From Henriciella sp. (lineage in GTDB: Bacteria > Pseudomonadota > Alphaproteobacteria > Caulobacterales > Hyphomonadaceae), in NCBI GenBank assembly GCA_030066975.1, contig JASJAO010000007.1, positions 124,001-188,000 on the forward strand: DNA of 64,000 nucleotides, in the 5' to 3' direction. Positions 31,714 to 40,214 of this stretch are shown in pieces. The notes below the pieces were generated by a model that did not search any database, was not told where the DNA came from, and saw nothing but the letters and a program-made list of their open reading frames with translations. The translations under genes were made by a program, and so were the position numbers. Every line of letters starts with the position of its first letter. The first letter of the stretch is position 1.

Positions 31714-32799
31714 ATGACTGTTTCATCTTATTTTTCCGCTGATTATGTCGAAGCGCGGGACAAGTTTCTGACGGCTTGTGGCGAGCGATCGCTGAACGTC
31801 GACAGCCGGCTCAATCCAAACGCCAAGGGCGCGCGTGGAGAAGACTTGTATACAGATATTGCCCGGATTGGTCCGGCAAATACCGCGAAAACTCTGGTCC
31901 TGATGAGTGGCACCCATGGCGTGGAAGGCTATTGCGGCTCCGGCGCGCAGACGGGGTTTCTGAGAGAAGGGTATTTTGCCGACCTGGACGAGGATGTTAG
32001 TGTCGTACTGGTCCACGCCTTGAACCCGTATGGGTTTTCGCATGATCGGCGCGTGACCGAAGACAATGTCGACCTCAATCGGAACTTTCTCGACTTCTCC
32101 GTCTCCGAAAGACCGGCGAGCGAGTATTCCAGGATCCATGAGTTTATCCTGCCTGATGATTGGGGCGGTCCGGCGCATGCAAGCGCCAATAAGCAACTCG
32201 CGTCCTTTATCGCGCAAGACGGTATGAAAGCCTTTCAGGCAGCGGTTTCCGGCGGGCAGTATGCGTATCGTGACGGGATTTTCTATGGCGGCGACCGGCC
32301 GACCTGGTCGAACGAGACGTTTCGCTCGGTCCTGCGCGAGTATGCAGGCACTGCCGACACGGTTGGCCTGATCGACTTCCACACCGGGCTTGGGCCGTAT
32401 GGCTATGGCGAACTGATCGCCGGTGGATCAAGCGATCAAAAGACGCTGGCGCGCACCTGGTATGGGGATCAGGTGACGGACCCGGATGCCGGTACGTCGA
32501 GTTCGGCCCCACTGGTCGGCACGATTGAGTTCGGGATCGAAGAGGCGCTGCCGGACGCGCAGATTGCATATATTGCGCTGGAGTATGGCACGCGTGATCT
32601 GACCGAAGTGCTGACCGCGCTGCGCGGGGACAATTGGCTGTATCACAAGGGCGAGCTCGATAGCGAACAGGGTCGAGAATTGAAATCCCAGATCAAGGAT
32701 GCGTTTTATCCCGACCAGGATGACTGGAAATCAATGATCTGGAGCCGGGCTTGTGATGTGACGCAGATGGCGCTCACCGGATTGCGGGCCGCAGCCTAA
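31714..32799 (+). CDS. DUF2817 family protein, M14-like zinc peptidase
   Basis: 361-aa member of DUF2817, a branch of the M14 carboxypeptidase fold. Zinc-site residues are visible as SGTHGVEG (H-x-x-E) near residue 82, and a later His in LIDFHTGLGPYG. The catalytic Glu candidate is in IALEYGTRDL near the end. The NPYGF and DLNRNF (DVDLNRNFLDF) stretch is the M14 substrate pocket. No signal peptide, so cytosolic. The ATG at 31714 begins the conserved start MTVSSYFSADY; a longer frame start at 31669 lacks support. Confidence 0.85.
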   Translation: MTVSSYFSADYVEARDKFLTACGERSLNVDSRLNPNAKGARGEDLYTDIARIGPANTAKTLVLMSGTHGVEGYCGSGAQTGFLREGYFADLDEDVSVVLVHALNPYGFSHDRRVTEDNVDLNRNFLDFSVSERPASEYSRIHEFILPDDWGGPAHASANKQLASFIAQDGMKAFQAAVSGGQYAYRDGIFYGGDRPTWSNETFRSVLREYAGTADTVGLIDFHTGLGPYGYGELIAGGSSDQKTLARTWYGDQVTDPDAGTSSSAPLVGTIEFGIEEALPDAQIAYIALEYGTRDLTEVLTALRGDNWLYHKGELDSEQGRELKSQIKDAFYPDQDDWKSMIWSRACDVTQMALTGLRAAA

Positions 32800-32841
32800 G
32801 GAGGCTCTACCGTGCGTCGATGCGGAAAGTCCCGGTCTGCT

Positions 32842-33228
32842 CTAATGCATTTGGATCAGCTGAATGAGATTGCCGCATGTGTCATTGATCACGGCGATGG
32901 AGACCTCCCCCGCTTGCATCGGTGCGCGGGTTATCTCGACACCTGCTGCTTGTAAGCGTTCAGTTTCGGCGTGCAGGTCAGCGACTTCAAACGCAGTCCA
33001 CGGGATGCCGTCCGCCATCATGGCGGCCTGGAAGGTTTTCGCCGCCGGGTGCACATTGGGTTCCAGCGCCAGTTCAACGCCGTCTGGTTCTTCCGATGAG
33101 ACCAGGGTCAGCCAGCGATGCTCGCCCATCGGGATGTCGTGCTTGACCTGAAACCCCAAGGTCTCCGTGTAGAAATCGAGCGCCTTTTGCTGATCCTCGA
33201 CCATCACGCTTTTGATGTACATTTTCAT
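32842..33228 (-). CDS. VOC (glyoxalase/bleomycin resistance) family protein
   Basis: 128-aa vicinal-oxygen-chelate protein: a beta-alpha-beta-beta-beta module repeated twice. The first half has ALDFYTETLGFQVKHD and the second ETERLQAAGVEITRAP, ending NDTCGNLIQLIQ. Metal-ligand pattern suggests a small dioxygenase-like or isomerase-like enzyme; exact reaction unknown. GGGAGG precedes the ATG at 33228, which fixes the start; the longer open frame upstream is antisense to the amidohydrolase. Confidence 0.87.
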   Translation of the reverse strand: MKMYIKSVMVEDQQKALDFYTETLGFQVKHDIPMGEHRWLTLVSSEEPDGVELALEPNVHPAAKTFQAAMMADGIPWTAFEVADLHAETERLQAAGVEITRAPMQAGEVSIAVINDTCGNLIQLIQMH

Positions 33229-33348
33229 TTCTGTCCTCCCAGACCGAGCAAGTGATGTCGAAGACAAACATGACGGTTCGGAGCTTTCGCCGTCAAGGTT
33301 ATCGATCGCGATGCTTTTCAATTGAGCGGCGCCTGATAGGGTTGAGGC

Positions 33349-34155
33349 ATGATTATTGATGCCTGGGCCCAGCACCCGACTTTGAGACACGCGCAGGACC
33401 CGATCTTTGCGTCGCTGCACCGATGGAACAAGACCGCGCCGCCGACCGAGGCCTTGCCGGCTGCGACGACTATTGAAGCGATGGATGCGGGCGGCGTCGA
33501 CAAGAGCCTGATCTCGGCCTGGCAGGCGCCCGGCCGGGATATGATCTCCAATAATGAAGTGGCGCAGTTCGTGGCCGCCTATCCGGATCGGCTGATCGGG
33601 GTCGGATCGGTTGATATCTCGCGCCCCATGGATGCGGTGCGGGAAATCCGCCGCTGCGTTGAAGAGCTGGGGTTCAAGGCGATCCGCGTTCTGCCCTGGC
33701 TGTGTGATGCCCCGCCTACGGATCGCCGCTTCTATCCGGTCTATGTTGCCTGCTGTGAGATGGGCGTGCCATTTTGCACCCAGATTGGTCATACCGGACC
33801 GCTTATGTCCTCTGAGGTTGGGCGGCCGATCTATCTCGACCGCGTGGCGTTGGACTTTCCGGAGCTGGTGATTGTCGGCGGGCATATCGGCTATCCCTGG
33901 ACCGCGGAGGCGATTGCGGTCGCCACCAAGCATGAGAATGTCTATATCGACACCTCTGCCTATACCGCCAAACGCTATCCTGACGAGTTGGTGACTTATC
34001 TGCGCAGCCACGGCGCGAGGAAAGTGCTGTTTGGCACCAATTATCCGATGATCCAGCCGCAAAAGGCCCTGGCGGATCTCGACCGGCTTGGGTTGAGCGA
34101 TGAGACCAAGGCCCTGTTTCTCGGCGGCAATGCAGCGCGTGTGTTCAAGCTCTAG
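33349..34155 (+). CDS. Amidohydrolase family 2 protein
   Basis: 268-aa TIM-barrel hydrolase or decarboxylase of the amidohydrolase-2 group (ACMSD-like). It starts MIIDAWAQHPTLRH, where the usual DxHxH metal motif is replaced by DAWAQH. Then come the barrel strands: QIGHTGPL, IVGGHIGYPW (His ligand region) and the terminal VLFGTNYPM, in which the usual D of the family appears as N. Metal binding may therefore be altered. It is divergent from the VOC gene and convergent with the LpxR gene two bases away. Confidence 0.85.
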   Translation: MIIDAWAQHPTLRHAQDPIFASLHRWNKTAPPTEALPAATTIEAMDAGGVDKSLISAWQAPGRDMISNNEVAQFVAAYPDRLIGVGSVDISRPMDAVREIRRCVEELGFKAIRVLPWLCDAPPTDRRFYPVYVACCEMGVPFCTQIGHTGPLMSSEVGRPIYLDRVALDFPELVIVGGHIGYPWTAEAIAVATKHENVYIDTSAYTAKRYPDELVTYLRSHGARKVLFGTNYPMIQPQKALADLDRLGLSDETKALFLGGNAARVFKL

Positions 34156-34157
34156 CG

Positions 34158-35171
34158 CTATTGCGCGAATGAGATCGAAACCGCGCCGAAACGTTGGGGC
34201 CCGTCCTGGGCGATGAATTCTTCGGTGCGGTGGACATAGGTGAAGGCAACCTGGACATCACCGCGATAGAGGGCGATGCCGAACTGGGCATCACCGACCC
34301 AGTCTCTGCGGTCCTCCACGCGCGGTCCATCGCGCCAGAGATTGCCATCGAGAAACATGTCGCGCGCCACACCGCGGCCTTCAAAGCCCGCAAACAGATA
34401 GCCGCCGAGTTCCTGTCCGGGTCGGAACGTCCCTGCCCCGGCGAGCGCTGGGCGGATCCGGGGCGGACCAAAGTCAGCGTCCAAGTCGAACCCGATCCGC
34501 GCGGTTGTACCAACCGACGCATAGGTGCGCACATTGCCAAGGGTGACGCCGCCATGCACGCCATAGTCGGTCTCAAGCCCAAACGGCAGGTCCGGGCCAT
34601 CAAAGCGGCCCATGCGCTGAGCGGTGATTTCCAGGCCGAATTCATCCTTGAGCTGAGATTCCCACCCGCGCGGCTCAATCGCATTGATAAGGTCGTGCCA
34701 GTTCTCCTGTACGAATTTGCCCCCCGCAGACGGACCGACAATGCCGATATTGGCCTGGAGAATATCCTGCGTGTTGCCGGTCGTCGCCACCACGGTGCCG
34801 GAGAAATAAAGCCAGCCCGCATAGGGGCGGTCATTTGGGTCCGGGGTCTCTAGCGTGATGTCTTCGGGGGTGAAAATCGTATGCGACAGCGCAAATCCCT
34901 GGCGCAGTTCGGTCCGGTCGAGATCCAGGATTGGAATTCGGTTCGCGATCCAGTCGAGGATCGGTGTCACTTCATTGGCCGGGGTCACGCGTTCAATGCG
35001 AAGGCCGTTGGAATAGTTGCGATCTGTCCCGCCGAACAGGTCATTCTCAGACGTGAGTGACCAGACACCTTCAGCCCGTGCAGGGGCTTCCCCCTCGGCA
35101 GTGGCGGTGATGAGCGGGCAAAAGAAAAGGGCGACGCTGAGCGCAGCCCTTCGAACATAAGATAGGCGCAT
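34158..35171 (-). CDS. Lipid A deacylase LpxR family protein (DUF2219)
   Basis: Outer-membrane beta-barrel of the LpxR family, which removes 3'-acyloxyacyl chains from lipid A. The 337-aa precursor has a Sec signal peptide (to about residue 25). It shows the LpxR hallmark TSENDLFGGTDRNYSNGLR, the FALSHTIFTPED segment with its His, NDRPYAGWLY, and alternating beta strands to a C-terminal aromatic (SISFAQ). It lies four bases downstream of a second, related protein. Lipid A deacylation is inferred from the family. Confidence 0.87.
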   Translation of the reverse strand: MRLSYVRRAALSVALFFCPLITATAEGEAPARAEGVWSLTSENDLFGGTDRNYSNGLRIERVTPANEVTPILDWIANRIPILDLDRTELRQGFALSHTIFTPEDITLETPDPNDRPYAGWLYFSGTVVATTGNTQDILQANIGIVGPSAGGKFVQENWHDLINAIEPRGWESQLKDEFGLEITAQRMGRFDGPDLPFGLETDYGVHGGVTLGNVRTYASVGTTARIGFDLDADFGPPRIRPALAGAGTFRPGQELGGYLFAGFEGRGVARDMFLDGNLWRDGPRVEDRRDWVGDAQFGIALYRGDVQVAFTYVHRTEEFIAQDGPQRFGAVSISFAQ

Positions 35172-35175
35172 GCGC

Positions 35176-35979
35176 TTAGCGTTTAATGGTGAAACTCACG
35201 CCCGCAAAGTCTTCATTGTCACTCGCCCCGAGATTGCGCTCCCGATACTCAACTTCGCGGCGAATGTAGCTGAAAGAGAGTTGTCCGGGGCCACTCTGGA
35301 AAGACACACCGGCCTGAATATCACCAATGGTGACCTGGTCTCGCAAAGCCATATCGGACACCGACATTGCGCCGAGATTTTCAGGTTCCCAGACCAGGGC
35401 TTCGCCATCCGCACCGGCGAACAGATACCAGCTGCTCTCGCCCATCGTGCCGCGCTTGTCGAAGTTCTGACCGATGCGGACCTCACCCCCGAACCGGCGA
35501 GTGGCGAATGGCCCATCACGTGACACACTGAGCCGAGGGGCAACACCGACATCGAAGGCAAAGCCGGTTTGCGCCGCTGGCGCATTGAAAGCGATTTCGG
35601 CGTTGAGGAGCTTTGTATCCCTTGGACCACTGGTGATCAGGGTCTGTTCGCGATCTCCGGCGAGTTCCGCCAGCTTGTCGCTGGCATAGAGCCGCGATGC
35701 GCTGAACCGCGTATCGCCGGAGAATTGGAGCGGGCCGGTTGCAACACCGACGGGTTCAAAGGGTGAGCGCTCGAACACTTCTGCGGACTGATAGCGCGCA
35801 TCAAGCTGAATGCGCGGCGACAATTCGGCCGGTTCGTTTGAAATGGTCTCGAATGAAACAGAGTTGGTCGGTGTGGGCTGATAAGCAAAAGAGGGCGCAT
35901 TCACCTGAACGCACCCTTGGCACGCGAGTATGGCAAATGTTGATGTGGCAATCATGACACCGTGTCCCAAGCCTTTCAC
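35176..35979 (-). CDS. LpxR-like outer-membrane protein with lipoprotein signal
   Basis: 267-aa protein, first of a pair with the LpxR gene and separated from it by four bases. The N-terminus is a lipoprotein-like signal with Cys at 20 and 23 (AILACQGCVQ). The C-terminal half mirrors LpxR, with RDQVTIGDIQAGVSFQSG and LSFSYIRREVEYRER resembling the partner's WVGDAQFGIALYRG and VAFTYVHRTEEF. The catalytic ENDLF.GTDRNYSNG region is not present, so it is probably not a deacylase itself; it may be a non-catalytic barrel partner. Confidence 0.7.
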   Translation of the reverse strand: MKGLGHGVMIATSTFAILACQGCVQVNAPSFAYQPTPTNSVSFETISNEPAELSPRIQLDARYQSAEVFERSPFEPVGVATGPLQFSGDTRFSASRLYASDKLAELAGDREQTLITSGPRDTKLLNAEIAFNAPAAQTGFAFDVGVAPRLSVSRDGPFATRRFGGEVRIGQNFDKRGTMGESSWYLFAGADGEALVWEPENLGAMSVSDMALRDQVTIGDIQAGVSFQSGPGQLSFSYIRREVEYRERNLGASDNEDFAGVSFTIKR

Positions 35980-36193
35980 AACTCAACTCCTCTACCATCC
36001 CCTGAGAAGTTGCTCTGAGTTTCTTACCTTACCATGAACGGATCGTACCGCAAAAATGAAATCTTCCTGGCTAGAGTTAATCACCGAATTTTGATGGATT
36101 CACGACAATTCCTTGTAACTATTGCGGAATAGTGTGTCTTTTTGGTCACAATATGTCTTAACGAATTTAGAAATTTATTTCACATTTCACGAA

Positions 36194-36214
36194 AATCGCG
36201 AAGATTTCGCGATT
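36194..36214. repeat. Inverted repeat in AT-rich gap upstream of the LpxR pair
   Basis: Arms AATCGCGAA and TTCGCGATT, perfect over 9 bases with a GAT loop. It lies in the AT-rich gap of about 270 bases between the LpxR pair and the nrdA terminator, 215 bases upstream of the first gene's start. It may be an operator or a short hairpin. The remainder of the gap shows no gene. Confidence 0.4.
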
Positions 36215-36249
36215 GCAACACTTGTCGGACCAGGATCAGAAATTGAAAA

Positions 36250-36275
36250 CCCCGCACCGTGGGAACGGTGCGGGG
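36250..36275 (-). terminator. Rho-independent terminator of nrdA
   Basis: On the minus strand an 11-bp perfect stem CCCCGCACCGT / ACGGTGCGGGG closes on TCCC and is followed by TTTTC. It begins 27 bases after the nrdA stop codon. Stem, loop and U-run fit an intrinsic terminator for nrdA. Confidence 0.88.
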
Positions 36276-36302
36276 CGATGAATTTGACTTGGATTAGGCC
36301 TT

Positions 36303-38171
36303 CTACTGACAGGCGAGACACTCGTCATAGTCGGTGTTCGGGACATCCATGCCGCCCGCAGAAGCGACATCCTTGTCCTCCGCACCGGCAAATCCAGCGC
36401 GCTGCACAGACTTGGACCGGCAGTAATAGAGCGATTTCACACCGCGCTCCCAAGCCGTCCAGTGCAACATGTGGAGGTCCCACTTGTTGATGTCCGCTGG
36501 CAGGAAGACATTCAAAGACTGGGCCTGACAGATGTATGGCGTGCGATCCGCTGCGTGCTCAATCAACCAGCGCTGATCCAGCTCGAACGCGGTCTTGAAG
36601 GTTGATTTCTCGTGCTCATCCAACTCGTCGAGATGCTGCACAGAACCTTCATGCTCCAGAATAGAATTCCAGATCTCATCCGTATTAAGGCCCTTATTCT
36701 CAAGCATGGCTTCCAGATGCTTGTTCTTCACCGTGAAGGAGCCAGACAGGGTCTTGTGCGTGTAGACATTGGCGGGGATCGGCTCGATGCCCGCAGAGGT
36801 CCCGCCGCAAATGATCGAGATCGACGCGGTGGGGGCGACCGCCATCTTGTGGCTGAACCGCGCCATCATACCGGCCTCCGCGGCGTCACCGCACGGCCCG
36901 CGCTCCTTGGCGAGCTTGACCGAAGCTGCATCCGCACCTTGGCGGATATGTTTGAACATTTTCTCGTTCCAGACCTTCGCCATGGCGCTCTCGAATGAGA
37001 CATTCATCGACTGGAGGAAGGAGTGGAAGCCCATCAGGCCGAGACCGACCGAGCGCTCGCGCTGCGCCGAATAGACCGCGCGGGCCATTTCGTCCGGGGC
37101 CTCGTCAATGAAGGTCTGAAGCACATTGTCGAGGAAGCGGTAAATATCTTCCAGGAAACGCTCTTCCTTGCTCCATTCGAGGAATTTCTCTGCATTGACG
37201 GATGACAGGCAGCAAACGGCGGTCCGGTCTTCGCCCATATGGTCGATGCCGGTCGGCAGCGTAATCTCTGAACAGAGGTTTGACTGAGTGACTTTCAGAC
37301 CGAGTTGGCGCTGGTGGGCGGGCATCGCGTTGTTCACCGTGTCCGTGAACAGGAGATAGGGCTCGCCGGTCTGAATGCGCAGTTCGAGAATTTTCTGCCA
37401 GATCTTGCGGGCATTGACCGTGCGCAGCACTTCGCCGGTCTTTGGTGAGATCAGGCCGAACTCTTCATCCTTCTTCACCGCTTCCATGAAGGCATCGGTG
37501 ATGTTGATGCCGTGGTGTAGGTTCAGGGACTTGCGGTTAAAGTCACCGGAGGGTTTGCGCACTTCCAGGAATTCTTCGATTTCCGGGTGGTGGACATCGA
37601 GATAACAGGCGGCTGAGCCGCGGCGCAGTGAGCCCTGGCTGATCGCGAGGGTCAGACTGTCCATCACGCGAATGAACGGAATAATGCCGGAGGTCTGTCC
37701 GTTCTGTCCGACTTTTTCGCCGATGGAGCGGACATTGCCCCAATAGGTGCCGATGCCGCCACCGTTTGAGGCGAGCCAGACATTCTCAGTCCAGGTGTTG
37801 ACGATGTCATCGAGGCTGTCGCCCACCTGGTTGAGGAAACAGGAGATGGGCAGTCCGCGATCAGCGCCGCCATTAGACAGGACGGGCGTCGCCGGCATGA
37901 ACCAGAGCTTCGACATATAGTCATACAGGCGCTGGGCGTGATCGGCATCGTCGGCGAAAGCTTCGGAAACGCGCGCAAACATGTCCTGATAGGACTCACC
38001 CGGCAACAAATAGCGATCTTTCAGCGTTACCTTGCCGAACTCGGTCAAAAGATCATCGCGAGAGCGATCCATCTTAATGCCGCTGACCACACGCAATGCC
38101 GGAGTCGCGCCTGTTTGACTGTCCTTTTTGACAGTCTCATTCGCGACTGTTGCGGTATTCATTCCTGACAT
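36303..38171 (-). CDS. nrdA: Ribonucleoside-diphosphate reductase, alpha subunit (class I)
   Basis: Catalytic subunit of class I ribonucleotide reductase. The 622-aa protein has PATPVLSNGG, the active-site segment SNLCSEI and CCLSSVN, AACYLDVHHPEIEEFLEVR, and the redox C-terminus ending DECLACQ. No ATP-cone is visible before DRYLLPGESYQDMF; the N-terminal 40 residues are low-complexity. Two ATGs (38171 and 38162) both have usable ribosome sites. A terminator follows, and an NrdR box lies upstream. Its partner nrdB is about 7 kb downstream on the same strand, with unrelated genes between. Confidence 0.95.
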   Translation of the reverse strand: MSGMNTATVANETVKKDSQTGATPALRVVSGIKMDRSRDDLLTEFGKVTLKDRYLLPGESYQDMFARVSEAFADDADHAQRLYDYMSKLWFMPATPVLSNGGADRGLPISCFLNQVGDSLDDIVNTWTENVWLASNGGGIGTYWGNVRSIGEKVGQNGQTSGIIPFIRVMDSLTLAISQGSLRRGSAACYLDVHHPEIEEFLEVRKPSGDFNRKSLNLHHGINITDAFMEAVKKDEEFGLISPKTGEVLRTVNARKIWQKILELRIQTGEPYLLFTDTVNNAMPAHQRQLGLKVTQSNLCSEITLPTGIDHMGEDRTAVCCLSSVNAEKFLEWSKEERFLEDIYRFLDNVLQTFIDEAPDEMARAVYSAQRERSVGLGLMGFHSFLQSMNVSFESAMAKVWNEKMFKHIRQGADAASVKLAKERGPCGDAAEAGMMARFSHKMAVAPTASISIICGGTSAGIEPIPANVYTHKTLSGSFTVKNKHLEAMLENKGLNTDEIWNSILEHEGSVQHLDELDEHEKSTFKTAFELDQRWLIEHAADRTPYICQAQSLNVFLPADINKWDLHMLHWTAWERGVKSLYYCRSKSVQRAGFAGAEDKDVASAGGMDVPNTDYDECLACQ

Positions 38172-38254
38172 CCTGTCTAACCCTCTAACGAAGCCCAATA
38201 GATATAGGGTTTCAGCCCCAAAACTGCCATATGCAGTATATCAGCCCATCCCTG

Positions 38255-38270
38255 ACACTACATATAGTGC
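38255..38270. promoter_or_regulatory. NrdR box upstream of nrdA
   Basis: ACACTACATATAGTGC shares its 14-base core CACTACATATAGTG with the nrdB site. A degenerate partner (core CCATATGCAG, 38227-38236) lies 31 bases nearer the gene, the expected spacing. The site is about 85 bases upstream of the nrdA start. Confidence 0.85.
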
Positions 38271-38471
38271 CTCCAAGGTTAATGAGAGGTCAATGGGAAC
38301 ATTCTTAAAAACGTCATCTGAGCCGTGGATAAGTGATTAAAAGCTGGTTAAATTTTCACTCAAACGCCCTTGCCATGGGCGATCCGGACACGGTGTATTT
38401 TTCTGTAGCGGGTCAGCCCGCCTGTAACTTTTTTTCGTGACCTGTATTCAGACTCCGTTCCTAGGCGCAAA

Positions 38472-39740
38472 TTACGGCAAAATTGGCTCCGACTCGGGCG
38501 CTGATTCCGACTCAGAGGCGCGACTCACCTCCACGTCCGGGAAGGCGCGAGCGATTTCCTGATTCCATTCATACAGTGCCTCCCAGTTCTCCGCAGCGTT
38601 GCTCATCAGGCCGAGCCGGACGATGACGAGATCTTTTGAGGGCACGATCCAGATGGTTTGCCCCTCATGCCCGCCGGCGTGGAACGCGTCCCAAGGCAAG
38701 GTATTGGCGCTTTGAGCATGAGAGCGGGGCTCTCCGTTCGCCATGATCCACCACCCGGCGCCGTATACGTTGACATTATCGGCAGGCGACTTTGTGCGGG
38801 CAAAATCGACCCAGCCTTCCGGTAACAGGCGCTCCCCCTCCCAAACGCCATCGCGGAGATAGAGATAGCCAAATTTCGCAAAATCGCGGGCACTGGCCCA
38901 GACGAGGGAACCGCCGAGGAAGGTGCCGGAGGTGTCGAACTCGGGTTGGGCGTCCATGCCGAAAGTCGCGAAATGATACTTCTGAAGAATCTCTGACATA
39001 ACGCTATCAGCACGAGGAATTGCTGTATCGTTCATACTTTCCAATATTATCTCGTCGGAAATCCAATCAAAGAAAGTTCGCTGAAGCGCCCGCCCAATCA
39101 AATGATACCCAGCGGTGGAATAGTTCCAGACCTCGCCGGGCGTGTGGATCATTGGCAGCTCTGCGTCGGCATAAGCGAGCACATCGAACTTGCCGCGCCC
39201 ATACATCATGTTGACCACGTCATTCTCTGCGAAGCTCGGCGCGTTGACCTCTTTATAGTCCAGACCGTCCGTCATGGTCAGCCAGTGGCGCCAGGTGATC
39301 TGGCTGCGCGGATCATCAGCCTCAAACGGCACCGGCATGGGCGCGTCAATATCGTCGATATAGCCAAGCTGGACCGCCCGCCCGACGAGCGCCTGCGTGA
39401 TGGATTTGGCCATCGACCAGCTGATCTGCTTGGTGTCTGGGCCGAAGCCGTCGCGATAGGCCTCGGCGACCAGACACCCCTCATGGATGACGATAATGGC
39501 GCGGGTTTCGCCCATCAACTCCTCTTTTTCGGTTGAGAGCGCTTTGGTGATCAGGGCATCAACGACAGGGGCGGTTTCAGCGGGCATGCTGCCTTCGTCC
39601 CACTGCTGCGTCGGCCAGGCCGTGTCGGCAGGGTGGCTTTGTAGGGGAAAAAGGGGTTGAGCTGTCGCGGTGAAACCCAAAAACAAGACCCCGCAAACCC
39701 CTGAGACGGCGGCGATCCATTTGTGTGCCTTCACGTTCAT
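38472..39740 (-). CDS. Serine hydrolase, beta-lactamase/class C family
   Basis: 422-aa periplasmic serine hydrolase of the beta-lactamase-fold penicillin-binding group. Signal peptide at residues 1-28 (ends TATAQP), catalytic SxxK as S109-M-A-K112 in SWSMAKSITQ, a central YSTAGYHL segment carrying the tyrosine motif, and a C-terminal HAGGHEGQTIWIVP matching the HxG motif. Substrate unknown (peptidoglycan peptides or esters are usual guesses). ATG at 39740 fits the signal peptide; an ATG at 39821 has a better ribosome site but would read through the REP-like element. Confidence 0.88.
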   Translation of the reverse strand: MNVKAHKWIAAVSGVCGVLFLGFTATAQPLFPLQSHPADTAWPTQQWDEGSMPAETAPVVDALITKALSTEKEELMGETRAIIVIHEGCLVAEAYRDGFGPDTKQISWSMAKSITQALVGRAVQLGYIDDIDAPMPVPFEADDPRSQITWRHWLTMTDGLDYKEVNAPSFAENDVVNMMYGRGKFDVLAYADAELPMIHTPGEVWNYSTAGYHLIGRALQRTFFDWISDEIILESMNDTAIPRADSVMSEILQKYHFATFGMDAQPEFDTSGTFLGGSLVWASARDFAKFGYLYLRDGVWEGERLLPEGWVDFARTKSPADNVNVYGAGWWIMANGEPRSHAQSANTLPWDAFHAGGHEGQTIWIVPSKDLVIVRLGLMSNAAENWEALYEWNQEIARAFPDVEVSRASESESAPESEPILP

Positions 39741-39760
39741 GCGGGAGGTGATCGCCGTCG

Positions 39761-39791
39761 ATGGATCCCTGCCCGCGCAGGGATTGGCGGA
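39761..39791. repeat. REP-like palindromic element, third copy
   Basis: Single copy of the 31-base element seen twice at 29.2 kb: ATGG, stem ATCCCTGC-CCGC-GCAGGGAT, then TGGCGGA. Relative to 29240-29270 the stem differs at two positions and both changes are matched on the opposite arm. It lies 21 bases upstream of the serine-hydrolase start at 39740. Confidence 0.75.
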
Positions 39792-39863
39792 CTTTAGTTT
39801 GCCTTTTGGGTTGATGCGCATTGCCGCCCCTCATAACCTCTCACGCAACTCTAGGGGAGAGAC

Positions 39864-40214
39864 ATGAAACTCGTCAAAGGTCTTTTGATCCTGCTTGCCA
39901 TCCTCGCCGTGATGGCGCTCGGGGCCTGGCAATTCTGGCTGAAAGGCCAGGTCGAGTTTGCCAAAGTTGCCACCGCTTATGGCGCCAAAATGGTCTGTTC
40001 CTGCCAGTTTGTGGCTGAGCGGGAGTTAGATAGCTGTCTTGGTGATTTTACCAATGATGTCAGCCAGGTGAGTTTTACTGTCTCTTCAGGTGAGTTGCTG
40101 GACGACGGCACGGCGCGGGCCGAGAATACAGTCACTGCGAGCGTGCTTGGCGGGCTGATCCAGAACCAGGCGCGGTTTGAACCCGGGCTCGGCTGCACAC
40201 TGGTGGAGCGCTAG
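39864..40214 (+). CDS. Hypothetical membrane-anchored protein, 116 aa
   Basis: 116-aa protein with an N-terminal membrane anchor (residues 3-24) and a small periplasmic domain containing four Cys (MVCSCQFVAERELDSCLGD and a final GLGC), suggesting disulfides. I do not know the family; proteins of this look are found beside class C serine hydrolases in related bacteria, and one lies divergently here. Good ribosome site GGGGAGA before the ATG. Its last four bases overlap the convergent lipoprotein gene. Confidence 0.75.
   Translation: MKLVKGLLILLAILAVMALGAWQFWLKGQVEFAKVATAYGAKMVCSCQFVAERELDSCLGDFTNDVSQVSFTVSSGELLDDGTARAENTVTASVLGGLIQNQARFEPGLGCTLVER

Noticed and set aside
33229-34062. N-terminal 278 codons of a 406-codon minus-strand frame
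   Set aside because: Only the last 128 codons (the VOC protein from 33228) look like a protein; the rest is antisense to the amidohydrolase, and the VOC ATG has its own GGGAGG site.
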